Shown here one piece after another: positions 52,810 through 62,509 of a stretch of DNA of 64,000 nt; the first letter of the stretch is position 1, and every line of letters begins with the position of its first letter. The DNA is from an uncultured Subdoligranulum sp. Lineage in GTDB: Bacteria; Bacillota; Clostridia; Oscillospirales; Ruminococcaceae. Both the position numbers and the translations under genes were made by a program. The DNA is taken from NCBI RefSeq assembly GCF_963931595.1, contig NZ_OZ007030.1:798481-862480 (forward strand), read 5' to 3'. The notes beneath the pieces are model-generated. The model was not told where the DNA came from and did no database searches. It was given only the letters and a program-made list of their open reading frames with translations.

Positions 52810-53082
52810 ATGAGCCAGAAATCTGCTATCGAAAAGCAGCCCATCATCGCGAAGGCCGCCCTGCATGAGGGCGACACCGGTTCTCCGGAGGTCCAGGTTG
52901 CGCTGCTCACCGCGCGCATCAACCACCTGACCGAGCATCTGAAGAGCAACAAGCATGACAACCACAGCCGCCGCGGCCTGTTCAAGATGGTCGGCCGCCG
53001 CCGCAATCTGCTGGCCTATCTGCAAAAGAAGGACATCAACCGTTATCGTGCCCTGATCGCTGAGCTGGGTCTGCGCAAGTAA
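52810..53082 (+). CDS. rpsO: Small ribosomal subunit protein uS15
   Basis: 90 aa. [59 protein letters not shown] is classic S15. ATG 52810 with AAAGAGGT upstream. Followed by a terminator, then pnp. Confidence 0.98.
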   Translation: MSQKSAIEKQPIIAKAALHEGDTGSPEVQVALLTARINHLTEHLKSNKHDNHSRRGLFKMVGRRRNLLAYLQKKDINRYRALIAELGLRK

Positions 53083-53094
53083 TTTTCGCAAAAA

Positions 53095-53137
53095 CGGGCA
53101 GGGTGCATATCCGCACCCTGCCCGCTTTTTATTTTTT
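53095..53137 (+). terminator. Terminator of rpsO
   Basis: CGGGCAGGGTGC/GCACCCTGCCCG, 12 bp, then T/A run. Confidence 0.9.
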
Positions 53138-53284
53138 CCACTGCATGGCTTTCGGCCGGGGATGCCGCCGTTTTGTGCAGTAAATCGAGCATCCAGACAT
53201 CGGGTCTGGCTGCTGGCTTTATTGCTCAAACCGGGAGCAGACGCGGCCACGGTATAAAAAATCCAAACAGAAGGAGAATCATTC

Positions 53285-55441
53285 ATGGCTTACGAATTTG
53301 CTTCCCGCCTGGAAACATTCCCCCACTACCGCAAATTTGAGACGACCTTCGCGGGCCGTCCTTTTGTGGTGGAAACCGGCAAGATGTGTGGCCTGGCCAA
53401 CGGCAGCGCCATGGTCCGCTATGGCGACACCTGCGTGCTCTGCAACGTGACGATGAGCGAAAAGCCCCGGGAGGGCGTGGATTTCTTCCCCCTGAGCGTG
53501 GAGTTTGAGGAGAAGCTCTACGCCGCAGGCCGCATTCCCGGCAGCTTCATGCGCCGCGAAGGCCGCCCCGGCGAGCATGCGATCCTGTCCTCCCGCGTGG
53601 TGGACCGTCCCATCCGGCCCCTCTTCCCCAAGGAGATGCGCAACGATGTCTGCGTGACCATGACCGTCATGAGCCTGGACCCCGACAATTCCCCCGAGAT
53701 CACCGGCATGAACGGCGCTTCGCTGGTCATTGCCATGTCGGACATTCCCTGGAACGGCCCCATCGCCGGCGTGTTTGTCGGCCTGGTGGACGGCCAGATC
53801 GTCCTCAACCCCACCAAGGAGCAGCGGGAGCACAGTGACCTGTCCCTGACGCTGGCCGCCAGCGAGGAGAAGATCGTCATGATCGAAGCCGGCGCCAACG
53901 AGGTGGACGAGGCCACCATGATGGAGGCCATCAGGGCCGGCCATGCCGAGATCAAGAAGATGCTGGCCTTCATCCGCAGCATCGTGGACGAGATCGGCAA
54001 ACCCAAGAAGACCTTCACCCCGGTGGAACTGGACCACGGCCTGCTGGCAGATGTCTACGCCAAGCATCTGGACGAAGTCAAAAAGGCAATGGACACCGAC
54101 GACAAGAATGTGCGTGACGCCGCCCTGCTGCCCATCATGGACGCCATCGCAGAGGAGCATCCCGAGCTGACCGCCGCGGACATCGACCTCATCAGCTACA
54201 AGCTGCAGAAAAAGGTGGTCCGCACCTGGCTGCTGGAGGATGGCAAGCGGGTGGACGGCCGCGGCATCAACGAGATCCGTCCGCTGGCTGCCGAAGTGGG
54301 CCTGCTGCCCCGTGTGCACGGTTCCGGCATGTTCACCCGCGGCCAGACCCAGGTCCTGACGGTCTGCACGCTGGGCTCCACCAAGGATGCCCAGCTGATG
54401 GACGATCTGTCCGACACCCAGTACAAGCGGTACATCCACCACTATAACTTCCCGCCCTACTCGGTGGGCGAGGCCCGGGCACCCCGCAGCCCCGGACGCC
54501 GCGAGATCGGCCATGGCAATCTGGCCGAGCGCGCCCTGGTGCCGGTGCTGCCCGACCAGAGCGAGTTCCCCTACACCATCCGCTGCGTCTCCGAGGTGCT
54601 CTCCTCCAACGGTTCCACCTCCCAGGCTTCCATCTGCGGTTCCACCCTGGCCCTGATGGATGCCGGCGTGCCCATCAAGGCGCCGGTGGCGGGCATCTCC
54701 TGCGGCCTGATCACCGACGGTGACCCGCTGCACGGCGGCCGCTGGATGACCATGTTGGACATCCAGGGCGTGGAGGACTTCCACGGTGACATGGACTTCA
54801 AGGTGGGCGGTACCCGCCGCGGCATCACGGCCATCCAGATGGACATCAAGGTGGACGGCCTGACCTACGAGATCGTGGAGGAAGCCCTGGAGAAGTGCCG
54901 CAAGGGCCGTCTGTATATCCTGGACGAGATCATCAAGCCGGTCATCGCCGAGCCGCGCAAGGAGCTCTCTCCCTACGCGCCCAAGATGTTCAGCATGATG
55001 ATTCCCGTGGACAAGATCAAGGATGTCATCGGCAAGGGCGGCAAGGTCATCCAGGAGATGTGCGCCAACTTCAACTGCAAGATCGACATCGAGGAGGACG
55101 GCCACGTCTTCATCTCTGCCGTGGATCAGGAGGACGCCAAGCGGGCCATTGCCACCATCAAGACCATTGTGGAGGATCCCGAGATCGGTGCCATCTACAA
55201 GGGTCGGGTCACCCGCCTGATGAACTTCGGCGCCTTTGTGGAGATTGCGCCGGGCAAGGAAGGCCTGGTTCACATCTCCAAGCTGGACGATCACCGTGTG
55301 GTCCGTGTGGAGGATGTGGTTGCCGTGGGCGATCCCATCTTCGTCATGGTCACCGACATCGATCAGCAGGGACGCATCAACCTGTCCCGCAAGGATGCGC
55401 TGGCAGCCATCGCCAAGAAGCGTGCAGCCCAGCAGCAGTAA
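53285..55441 (+). CDS. pnp: Polynucleotide phosphorylase
   Basis: 718 aa. Two RNase PH-like domains (N-terminal to about 215, and from GKRVDGRGINEIRPL at about 320), GDPLHGGRWMTMLDIQGVEDFHGDMDFKVGG in the second core, then KH (IPVDKIKDVIGKGGKVIQEM) and S1 (YKGRVTRLMNFGAFVEIAPGKEGLVHISKL). Degrades RNA 3' to 5'. AAGGAGAATCATTC precedes the ATG. The 147 bases between the rpsO terminator and pnp show no clear promoter. Confidence 0.98.
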   Translation: MAYEFASRLETFPHYRKFETTFAGRPFVVETGKMCGLANGSAMVRYGDTCVLCNVTMSEKPREGVDFFPLSVEFEEKLYAAGRIPGSFMRREGRPGEHAILSSRVVDRPIRPLFPKEMRNDVCVTMTVMSLDPDNSPEITGMNGASLVIAMSDIPWNGPIAGVFVGLVDGQIVLNPTKEQREHSDLSLTLAASEEKIVMIEAGANEVDEATMMEAIRAGHAEIKKMLAFIRSIVDEIGKPKKTFTPVELDHGLLADVYAKHLDEVKKAMDTDDKNVRDAALLPIMDAIAEEHPELTAADIDLISYKLQKKVVRTWLLEDGKRVDGRGINEIRPLAAEVGLLPRVHGSGMFTRGQTQVLTVCTLGSTKDAQLMDDLSDTQYKRYIHHYNFPPYSVGEARAPRSPGRREIGHGNLAERALVPVLPDQSEFPYTIRCVSEVLSSNGSTSQASICGSTLALMDAGVPIKAPVAGISCGLITDGDPLHGGRWMTMLDIQGVEDFHGDMDFKVGGTRRGITAIQMDIKVDGLTYEIVEEALEKCRKGRLYILDEIIKPVIAEPRKELSPYAPKMFSMMIPVDKIKDVIGKGGKVIQEMCANFNCKIDIEEDGHVFISAVDQEDAKRAIATIKTIVEDPEIGAIYKGRVTRLMNFGAFVEIAPGKEGLVHISKLDDHRVVRVEDVVAVGDPIFVMVTDIDQQGRINLSRKDALAAIAKKRAAQQQ

Positions 55442-55450
55442 GCAAAATAC

Positions 55451-55489
55451 AAAAGGAGACCGGCTCCCGCGGGAGCCGGTCTCCTTTTT
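55451..55489 (+). terminator. Terminator of pnp
   Basis: AAAAGGAGACCGGCTCCC pairs with GGGAGCCGGTCTCCTTTT; T run on both strands, so it can also end ackA. Confidence 0.93.
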
Positions 55490-55514
55490 GTTTGTGTGAC
55501 AGGGGAGAAATGAA

Positions 55515-56726
55515 TTACTCGTCGGCCAGAACTTCCTTGGTGTCGCGGGCAATCATCAGTTCCTCGTTGGTTTCCACCACAAGCGTGCGGACGCGGGCGC
55601 CCCAGGCGGTGATCTCCACCACATCCTTGTGCTGGCTGCGCACACTGCGGTTTTTGTCGGTATCGATGCGGATGCCCAGCCAATCCATGTGATGGCAGAT
55701 CTTGGCGCGGGACTCATCGTCATGCTCGCCGATGCCGCCGGTGAAGACGATGGCGTCCACACCACCCATAGCGGCGATGTAGCTGCCGATGATCTTCTTG
55801 ATCTGGTAGTTCAGCATATCCAGGGCCAGCTGTGCGCGTTCATTGCCGTCCTTGGCGGAGGACTCTACGTCACGGATATCGCTGGAAACACCGGAAACGC
55901 CCAGCAGACCGGACTTCTTGTTCAGGATCTCATCCAGCTGATGGCCGGTGATATCCAGGGTGTACTTCAGGTAGTTGACCACAGAGGGGTCCAGGTCACC
56001 ACAGCGGGTGCCCATCATCAGGCCGGCCAGCGGGGTCATGCCCATGGAGGTGTCCACAACCTTGCCCTGGTCGACGGCGGCGATGGAAGAACCGTTGCCC
56101 AGATGGCAGGTGATCAGCTTCAGGCGCTCGATGGGCTCCTCCAGGTATTCCGCAGCGCGATGGCTGACGTATTTGTGGCTGGTGCCATGGAAGCCGTAGC
56201 GGCGCACGCCGTACTTCTCATAGTACTCGTAGGGAATGGCGTACATGTACGCCTTCGGCGGCATGGTGGAGTGGAAAGCCGTGTCGAAGACAGCGACGTT
56301 GGGCTTGTCCTCACCGAAGACCTTGTAGGAGGCCTCGATGCCCAGGATGGCGGCGGGGTTGTGCAGCGGCGCCAGGGGAGAGAGGTCACGGATGGCCTTG
56401 ATGACATCGGGGGTGATCAGGCAGCTCTTCTTGAACTGCTCGCCGCCGTGGACCACGCGGTGACCGATGGCATCGATCTCGCTGACGCTGTCAATGACTT
56501 TGCCGTTGCCGGTGGTCATCTTCTTGACGACTTCGCCGAACGCTTCGGTATGGGTGGGGAAGATTGCAGGCGTCGTGGCCTTCTGACCGTTGGCTTCATG
56601 GGTGATCATGCTGCTTTCCATGCCGATACGTTCACACAGGCCTTTGCAGAGCACCTTCTCACCGTCCATATCGATGAGCTGGTACTTCAGGCTCGAAGAA
56701 CCGCAGTTGATAACCAGAATTTTCAT
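55515..56726 (-). CDS. ackA: Acetate kinase
   Basis: 403 aa. MKILVINCGSSSLKYQLID, GHRVVHGGE, VAVFDTAFH, YGFHGTSHKYV, THLGNGSS-type (CHLGNGSSIAAVDQGKVVDTSMG) and VFTGGIGEHD mark the ASKHA fold. Makes ATP from acetyl phosphate. AAGGAGGATACCCC precedes ATG 56726. No pta neighbour is present. Confidence 0.97.
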   Translation of the reverse strand: MKILVINCGSSSLKYQLIDMDGEKVLCKGLCERIGMESSMITHEANGQKATTPAIFPTHTEAFGEVVKKMTTGNGKVIDSVSEIDAIGHRVVHGGEQFKKSCLITPDVIKAIRDLSPLAPLHNPAAILGIEASYKVFGEDKPNVAVFDTAFHSTMPPKAYMYAIPYEYYEKYGVRRYGFHGTSHKYVSHRAAEYLEEPIERLKLITCHLGNGSSIAAVDQGKVVDTSMGMTPLAGLMMGTRCGDLDPSVVNYLKYTLDITGHQLDEILNKKSGLLGVSGVSSDIRDVESSAKDGNERAQLALDMLNYQIKKIIGSYIAAMGGVDAIVFTGGIGEHDDESRAKICHHMDWLGIRIDTDKNRSVRSQHKDVVEITAWGARVRTLVVETNEELMIARDTKEVLADE

Positions 56727-56783
56727 GGGGTATCCTCCTTCAGTGGTGTCAGGGCAAAAGGCCCTTTTCGAGTTACTAAAAAT

Positions 56784-56812
56784 ATTATATAATGGGGACA
56801 CTTGATTTTCAA
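56784..56812 (-). promoter_or_regulatory. Promoter of ackA
   Basis: Minus strand: TTGAAA, 17-bp spacer, consensus TATAAT (plus-strand boxes 56807-56812 and 56784-56789). Confidence 0.85.
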
Positions 56813-56860
56813 GGACAATAAACGCAAGATAGCACAATTTTTGCATAGTAGGAGCAGCGG

Positions 56861-58027
56861 ATGAATTTTGTTGGCATCATTACTGAATACGACCCCTTCC
56901 ACAACGGCCATGCGGCACAGCTGGCGGCGGTGCGCCGTGCGGGGGCTGCATGCATTGCGGTCTGCATGAGCAGCGGCGCAGTCCAGCGGGGCGGTGTGCC
57001 CATCCTGCCGGGCAGCGTCCGTGCCCGGGCTGCCCTGGAAGCGGGGGCCGATCTGGTCATCGCGCTGCCGGCGCCCTATGCCTGCGCCACGGCGGAGCAG
57101 TTTGCCGCGGCAGGAGTGTTTTTGCTGGGGGCGCTGGGGTGTGATACGCTGGCCTTCGGCGCCGAAACCCCCGAGGCAGACAGACTGATGCAGGCGGCAC
57201 AACTGTTGAGGGAGCCCGCCTTGCAGACAGAACTGCGGCAGCGGCTGGGCACCGGTATGACCTATGCGGCAGCCCGGGCCGAGGCAGCGGAAGTGCTGTC
57301 GCCCGGCATGGGGGCCCTGCTGCGCACTCCCAACAACATTCTGGGCATTGAATACTGCAAGGCCATCCTGGGCCAGAACAGTCCGCTGCGCCCCATGCCG
57401 CTGCCCCGGTGGGGAGCAGCCCATGGGGGAAAAGCAGGAAAATACAACGGTATACCGATGGCCAGCGCCAGTTATCTGCGCGCCCTCCCCATGGAGGCGT
57501 GGGCACCCTTTGTGCCGCAGCAAGCCATGGTGCTCTACCGAAAGGCCGGAGCAGAAGGGCATCTGCTTGATCCCCGCAGGTTGGAAACGGCATTGCTGGC
57601 GCTGCTGCGGGCGGCACCGCCGGAGCGTTTCGCCCGGGTGCGGGGCGTCAGCGAAGGGCTGGAACACCGGCTGGCAGCGGCGGTCCGGGAAGCAACCAGC
57701 CTGGAAGACCTCTACACCCGCCTGAAAACTAAGCGATATCCCCACGCACGGCTCCGCCGGCTGGTGCTGGATGCGGCGCTGGATTTTCCGGCGGATCTGC
57801 CCGCGCCGCCCTATCTGCTGGTGCTGGGAGCCCGCAAACAAGCGCTTTCCTGTCTGAAAAATGCTGCCCTGCCGGCCGGCACATCGCTGGCTGATCTGGT
57901 ACGTACCGGTTCCGACGCAGCCCGCATTGGCGGGCTGCACAGTCGAGCGGTGGATTTTTCGTCACTTTGCAGGGAAGAAATCCGGCCTATGGGACTTGCC
58001 TTCACGACAAAACCGGTGTTACTATAA
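56861..58027 (+). CDS. tmcAL: tRNA(Met) cytidine acetate ligase-like protein
   Basis: 388 aa. MNFVGIITEYDPFHNGHAAQL (HxGH nucleotidyltransferase motif), MSSGAVQRGGVPILP, DLVIALPAPYACATAEQFAAAGVFLLGALGCDTLAFGAE and NNILGIEYCKAI match YlbM/TmcAL, which uses ATP and acetate to make N4-acetylcytidine at the tRNA-Met wobble base. Divergent from ackA, which makes acetyl phosphate. TAGGAG precedes the ATG. Confidence 0.93.
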   Translation: MNFVGIITEYDPFHNGHAAQLAAVRRAGAACIAVCMSSGAVQRGGVPILPGSVRARAALEAGADLVIALPAPYACATAEQFAAAGVFLLGALGCDTLAFGAETPEADRLMQAAQLLREPALQTELRQRLGTGMTYAAARAEAAEVLSPGMGALLRTPNNILGIEYCKAILGQNSPLRPMPLPRWGAAHGGKAGKYNGIPMASASYLRALPMEAWAPFVPQQAMVLYRKAGAEGHLLDPRRLETALLALLRAAPPERFARVRGVSEGLEHRLAAAVREATSLEDLYTRLKTKRYPHARLRRLVLDAALDFPADLPAPPYLLVLGARKQALSCLKNAALPAGTSLADLVRTGSDAARIGGLHSRAVDFSSLCREEIRPMGLAFTTKPVLL

Positions 58028-58194
58028 AACTATGGAGAATTCGGGCGCTATACGACGACTTTGTTGCATTTTTAACGTGCAAGATTTGTGCGTTTTATCG
58101 CTCGCTATCTGGAAGAAAGGATCTGTTTAACTCCCATATGGCAAGGCGGCAGAAGCTGATTTTTGGTGTTCTGCGGCCGGAAAGGAGGATTCCC

Positions 58195-59490
58195 ATGCGG
58201 CGATGGAATCTCTGTGTTATGACTCCCATACTCTGTGCGGCAATTCTGACGGGATGTGGCCGCGGCAACGCCACGCCTGCGTCCACGGAAAAACCACAGG
58301 CGACCGCCACCCCGGAAACCTCGGAGTTAGCGGAGCCGACCCCGACGCAGACACCGGCGAGGGCGCTGCACTGGATCGACGGGCGGAACAGTGAAGGACT
58401 CTACTGGCGGGAGCCGCTGTATGGCGAAGGGGGCCGCCGCTACGGTGATGGCGGCATAGGAGCCCATTATTTCGATTTTGCCCGGGCCACCGAAGAGATT
58501 GTCGGGAAACCTCAGAATTTTGAAAACGGCAACGTGTATCTGTTCGCGGATGAGGATTCTCTCTACTGGGCCTGGTCCGGTATGATTCTGGATACACCGG
58601 TGTTGCTGCGCAGCGATTTGGATGGCAGCAATTGCGAATCGGTCTATGATTTTCCCCAGGGAACCGCTATTGGTGTGTGGGATGGCGGACTGGCCAGCGA
58701 CGGAGATGGGCTGTATTTTCGGTATAGCCAGATTTCCGATGACCCGAAGGTACCGGATGAGAACTTCCTGGTCCGCCTGGACCTGACCACCCGCACGCTG
58801 GAAACGGTGACGCGGTGGGACAAGTTCTGGGGAAATTTGATGGGCGTGTGGCAGAACAGGCTTCTGATCACCCGGACCCTGCTGGCGGAGGACTGTCCGG
58901 TGGAGCCGGTCTACGATCATTATTCGGTGGCCAACCGGGAGGAGCTCTCCCCCTGGCTGCGGACGGTGCTGTATGCGCTGGACCCTGTGACCGGCCAGGA
59001 GGAAGAATTGTACAGCGAGCCGGGGTTCTTCCTGGCCCGGAGTGACCTGGCCTACGATGCACTCTGGAGTGTTGATGACCAGTCCCGGCTGATCTGCCGC
59101 CCCCTGGGACAGACGGAAGACCAGGTGCTGGCCCAGCTGCCAGAAGGTGCATATATCTGGGGCGTCTACGACGAGGATGTGCTGCTCTACTGCACCGAGG
59201 AGGGCGAGCAATGGCTGTATGTTTACCACCGCGCGGATGGCTCGCTGGACCGCAGCCCCCGGAAGGGCTGGTTTGGCGGGGAATACCGCGCCATCTCGAT
59301 CATCGGGGAGGCCGGTCCGGGACGCTATCTCGTGCTGTCGGATGCTAACACCGGGATGCAGCAACTGGCCGGAGCGGATGGTACCCAGTATCTCATTGAT
59401 GGGTACAACGGGTATGCCATTGCCAGCCGGGAGGCTTTGCTGGACAGTTCTGTACCGATGACTCCGGTGACCAGGCCGGGAACGCCCTGA
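58195..59490 (+). CDS. Lipoprotein of unknown function
   Basis: 431 aa. Signal peptide with lipobox LTGC at about residues 18-21, a Thr/Pro/Glu linker, then repeated short segments such as YLFADEDSLYWAW, LYFRYSQI, LYALDPVTGQEEELYSE and DVLLYCTEEGEQWLYVYHRADG, which look like beta-propeller blades of DUF5050 type. Probably an extracellular sensor or binding protein. AAAGGAGG lies 8 bases before the ATG; the 167-base gap upstream shows no clear promoter. fruK follows after 15 bases. Confidence 0.8.
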   Translation: MRRWNLCVMTPILCAAILTGCGRGNATPASTEKPQATATPETSELAEPTPTQTPARALHWIDGRNSEGLYWREPLYGEGGRRYGDGGIGAHYFDFARATEEIVGKPQNFENGNVYLFADEDSLYWAWSGMILDTPVLLRSDLDGSNCESVYDFPQGTAIGVWDGGLASDGDGLYFRYSQISDDPKVPDENFLVRLDLTTRTLETVTRWDKFWGNLMGVWQNRLLITRTLLAEDCPVEPVYDHYSVANREELSPWLRTVLYALDPVTGQEEELYSEPGFFLARSDLAYDALWSVDDQSRLICRPLGQTEDQVLAQLPEGAYIWGVYDEDVLLYCTEEGEQWLYVYHRADGSLDRSPRKGWFGGEYRAISIIGEAGPGRYLVLSDANTGMQQLAGADGTQYLIDGYNGYAIASREALLDSSVPMTPVTRPGTP

Positions 59491-59505
59491 AAAGGAAAGA
59501 TGGAT

Positions 59506-60411
59506 ATGATTTATACCGTAACGTTTAATCCGGCCATCGACTATGTGGTGCGCCTGGACCGGCCGCTGGAGGCGGGCGCTATCAACCGCAGCGCCGGGGA
59601 GGACTGCGTCCTGGGCGGCAAGGGCATCAATGTGTCGGGGGTGCTGGCGCAGCTGGATTGTCCCAGCGTGGCTTTGGGCTTTGTGGCCGGGGAGACCGGC
59701 GCCTGGCTGGAACGCGGTCTGGCAGCCCAGGGACTGCATACCGAATTCATCCATCTGCCGGCGGGCATGACCCGCATCAATGTGAAGATCAAGGCGGGGC
59801 AGGAAACCGAACTCAACGGTGCCGGGCCGGTTATCCCGCCCCAGGCCATGGAGGCCCTCTTCCAGCAGCTGGATAAATTGCAGGCAGGGGATATTCTGGT
59901 GCTGGCGGGCAGCATTCCCGCCAGTCTGCAGCCCGACACCTACGAGAAAATCCTCACCCGCCTGCAGGGACATGGTGTGCAGAGCGTGGTGGATGCCTCG
60001 GGGGCGCTGCTGGCCGGCGTGCTGGCCTACCACCCGTTTCTCATCAAGCCCAACCACCATGAACTGGCTGAGATCGTGGGCCGCCCGCTGCAGGGCGATG
60101 ACCAGATCACCGGGGCCGCCCGGGAACTGCAGGAGCGGGGCGCCTGCAACGTGCTGGTCAGTATGGCCGGGGACGGCGCCCTGCTGCTGGACGCGGACGG
60201 CGGAGTGCACCGCATCGGCACACCCAGGGGGACGGTAATCAACAGTGTGGGAGCAGGGGACAGTATGCTGGCCGGTTTCCTGGCCGGATACCTCCGGACC
60301 GGCTCCTATGAAACGGCCCTGCGGCTGGGCACAGCCTGCGGCAGCGCCACGGCCTTCAGTCTGGGGCTGGCCACACGGCAGGAGATTGACCGCCTGCTGG
60401 CACAACTGTAA
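59506..60411 (+). CDS. fruK: 1-phosphofructokinase
   Basis: 301 aa, PfkB family. IYTVTFNPAIDYVV, GGKGINVSGVLAQL, TRINVKI, PNHHELAEIVG, GAGDSMLAGFLAGYL with the catalytic Asp. Phosphorylates fructose-1-phosphate or tagatose-6-phosphate. ATG 59506 is preferred over ATG 59500, which is too close to AAAGGAAAG. No fructose PTS genes adjoin it. Confidence 0.9.
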   Translation: MIYTVTFNPAIDYVVRLDRPLEAGAINRSAGEDCVLGGKGINVSGVLAQLDCPSVALGFVAGETGAWLERGLAAQGLHTEFIHLPAGMTRINVKIKAGQETELNGAGPVIPPQAMEALFQQLDKLQAGDILVLAGSIPASLQPDTYEKILTRLQGHGVQSVVDASGALLAGVLAYHPFLIKPNHHELAEIVGRPLQGDDQITGAARELQERGACNVLVSMAGDGALLLDADGGVHRIGTPRGTVINSVGAGDSMLAGFLAGYLRTGSYETALRLGTACGSATAFSLGLATRQEIDRLLAQL

Positions 60412-60414
60412 ACG

Positions 60415-60447
60415 AAACCCCGGCCGGACTTGTTCCGGTCGGGGTTC
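60415..60447 (+). terminator. Weak terminator after fruK
   Basis: AACCCCGGCCGGA/TCCGGTCGGGGTT, 13 bp, poor T run. The -35 of the next promoter lies in its loop and 3' arm. Confidence 0.6.
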
Positions 60448-60458
60448 TGTGCTATGAT
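60430..60458 (+). promoter_or_regulatory. Promoter of the tyrosine phosphatase gene
   Basis: TTGTTC (60430-60435), 17-bp spacer, TATGAT (60453-60458). Confidence 0.65.
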
Positions 60459-60489
60459 GAAGGAAAATCGGTGCAAAGGGGAGAACGGG

Positions 60490-61302
60490 ATGGAACAGCA
60501 AAGGCAGCCGGTGCCGGGGTCGGAGATCACGCTGGAGGGGGCGGTGAATTTCCGGGAACTGGGCGGCTATGCGGCGGCGGACGGGCGCCGAGTGCGCCGG
60601 GGACTGCTGTACCGCGGCGGCAACCTGGATGCGTTGCAGAGCCCGGCGGACCGGGCGGCGCTGGAAAGCTGGCACCTGCGGGACATTCTGGATCTACGCA
60701 GCGCCGGGGAGGCCGACAAACACCCCGATCCGCCGGTGCCGGGGGCGCAGTATCACCGGGTATGTGCCATGCGGATGCAGGACGGCACCGAGATGGATTT
60801 TTCCTCCACGGGCATCCAGCGGCTGGCAGCCGAAAAGGCTGCGTTTGAGCGGGAGGCCGGTCATCCGGTGCACGATTTTGAATGGTTCAGTGTGCTGTAC
60901 CGGCAGATGCCCTTCGGCAATCCCGCCTACCGGCTGCTGTTCCGGCTGTTGGAAGAACACCGCGGCCCGCTGCTGTTTCACTGCACCTGCGGCAAGGACC
61001 GTACCGGCATTGCGGCCATACTGGTCCTGTTGGCGCTGGGTGTGCCCCGTAAATTGGCGCTGACGGATTATCTGCTGACCAATGTGTACCGCCGCCGGAT
61101 CATTGCGGCCTCCCTGCAGGGGAAAACGCCCCGGGACCATCGCCTGCTCTTGTCGGTGGAGGGGGTCAGCGCGGAGATGGGCGCCGGTGCCATCGATGAG
61201 ATTCTGCAGCGCTATCCCAGCTATGAGGCGTATTTTGAGAGTGAGTACGGCCTGGACGCAAAACGTCTGTCCGCGCTGCGGGATTTTTACCTGACCCTAT
61301 GA
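60490..61302 (+). CDS. Tyrosine-protein phosphatase (PTP-like, DUF1963-free Y_phosphatase3 type)
   Basis: 270 aa. [30 protein letters not shown] is the N-terminal signature of the family, and HCTCGKDR gives the P-loop nucleophile Cys165 and Arg171. Likely dephosphorylates tyrosine or phosphoinositide-like substrates; the true target is unknown. AAAGGGGAG precedes ATG 60490. Confidence 0.9.
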   Translation: MEQQRQPVPGSEITLEGAVNFRELGGYAAADGRRVRRGLLYRGGNLDALQSPADRAALESWHLRDILDLRSAGEADKHPDPPVPGAQYHRVCAMRMQDGTEMDFSSTGIQRLAAEKAAFEREAGHPVHDFEWFSVLYRQMPFGNPAYRLLFRLLEEHRGPLLFHCTCGKDRTGIAAILVLLALGVPRKLALTDYLLTNVYRRRIIAASLQGKTPRDHRLLLSVEGVSAEMGAGAIDEILQRYPSYEAYFESEYGLDAKRLSALRDFYLTL

Positions 61303-61337
61303 AAAAAGGAGCGCTGCCCCTTACGGGCAGCGCTCCT
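61302..61337 (-). terminator. Terminator of pfkA (bidirectional)
   Basis: AGGAGCGCTGCCC/GGGCAGCGCTCCT, 13 bp, with six T on the minus strand. Confidence 0.88.
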
Positions 61338-61364
61338 GCTTGTTATGAGAAAGAATCCGCCGGA

Positions 61365-62441
61365 TCAGCCCAGGCTGATGCCCATGGCGCGGGCCACATT
61401 GACCATGTCGCAGTCGCCGGGCACGCCGCGGGTCTTGCCGGCAATGTCGGCAAGCGGGTTGGCGGTCACGTGGCGGTTGACCATGGCCACCGTCACGCCG
61501 TAATGTTCGTCCGCCACAAGGCTGGCCGCATAGGAACCGAACTGGGTGGCCAGCACGCGGTCGTAGGCGCTGGGGCTGCCGCCGCGCTGCATGTGGCCCG
61601 GCACGCAGATGCGGGTCTCGGCACCGGTCATCTCCTCGATCTGATGGGCGATGCGGGCGGTGGCAGTGGTGTAGCCGGCCTGGGCGCGCTGGGCGGTCCA
61701 CTCCTTGCGCTTCATCTTGGCTTCCTCCACCGAGAAGGCGCCCTCGGCCACGGCCAGGATGGAGAAGTTCTTGCCGGCCTTGGCGCGGTTCTCCACGGCG
61801 GCAGCCACCTTCTTGATGTCGTAGGGCATTTCGGGGATCAGGATAATGTCAGCGCCGCCCGCAATGCCGGAATACAGCGTCAGCCAGCCGGCCTTGTTGC
61901 CCATGATCTCGATGCACATCACGCGGCTGTGGCTGCCGGCAGTGGTGTGGATGCGGTCGATGACCTCGGTGGCGATATCCACAGCCGTATGGAAACCGAA
62001 GGTCACATCGGTGCCGTAGATGTCGTTGTCGATGGTCTTGGGCAGGCCGATGATGTTGAGCCCTTCCTGGCTCAGCAGATTGGCGGTTTTGTGGGTGCCG
62101 TTGCCGCCCAGGCAGAGCAGGCAGTCCAGTTTGGCAGCGCGGTAGTTTTTCTTCATGGCGGCCACCTTGTCCACCTTGTCATCCTCCACAACGCGCATCT
62201 TCTTGAAGGGGGTGCGCTTGGTGCCCAGGATGGTGCCGCCCACCGTCAGGATACCGGAGAACTCATCGGGGCTCATCTCACGATAATTGCCGTTGATCAG
62301 GCCGTCGTAGCCGTTCAGGATGCCGACGATCTCCACCTTGTCGCCCATACGATTGTACAGCGCTTTGGCCACGCCGCGGATGGTCGCGTTCAGACCGGGG
62401 CAGTCGCCGCCGGAAGTCAGGATACCCACTCGAATTGCCAT
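61365..62441 (-). CDS. pfkA: 6-phosphofructokinase
   Basis: 358 aa. IRVGILTSGGDCPGLNATIRG, LGGNGTHKTA (112-120), LPKTIDNDI (133-141), ATEVIDRIHTTAGSHSRVMCIEIMG and PGHMQRGGSPSAYDR. The residue usually Asp in GGDG is Asn114 here, Gly115 is the ATP-type residue, and Lys135 replaces the Gly of typical ATP enzymes. Nucleotide or pyrophosphate preference cannot be settled by eye. GGGAGGTAATCATT precedes ATG 62441. Confidence 0.92.
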   Translation of the reverse strand: MAIRVGILTSGGDCPGLNATIRGVAKALYNRMGDKVEIVGILNGYDGLINGNYREMSPDEFSGILTVGGTILGTKRTPFKKMRVVEDDKVDKVAAMKKNYRAAKLDCLLCLGGNGTHKTANLLSQEGLNIIGLPKTIDNDIYGTDVTFGFHTAVDIATEVIDRIHTTAGSHSRVMCIEIMGNKAGWLTLYSGIAGGADIILIPEMPYDIKKVAAAVENRAKAGKNFSILAVAEGAFSVEEAKMKRKEWTAQRAQAGYTTATARIAHQIEEMTGAETRICVPGHMQRGGSPSAYDRVLATQFGSYAASLVADEHYGVTVAMVNRHVTANPLADIAGKTRGVPGDCDMVNVARAMGISLG

Positions 62442-62509
62442 AATGATTACCTCCCGTATGCCGCGCTGTGCGCGGTTTTTGCACGGCGATGCCATGCAAT
62501 CTTACTATA

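Noticed and set aside
53134..53284. Small gene or riboswitch between rpsO and pnp
   Set aside because: No frame with a ribosome site and no clear hairpin or promoter with proper spacing.
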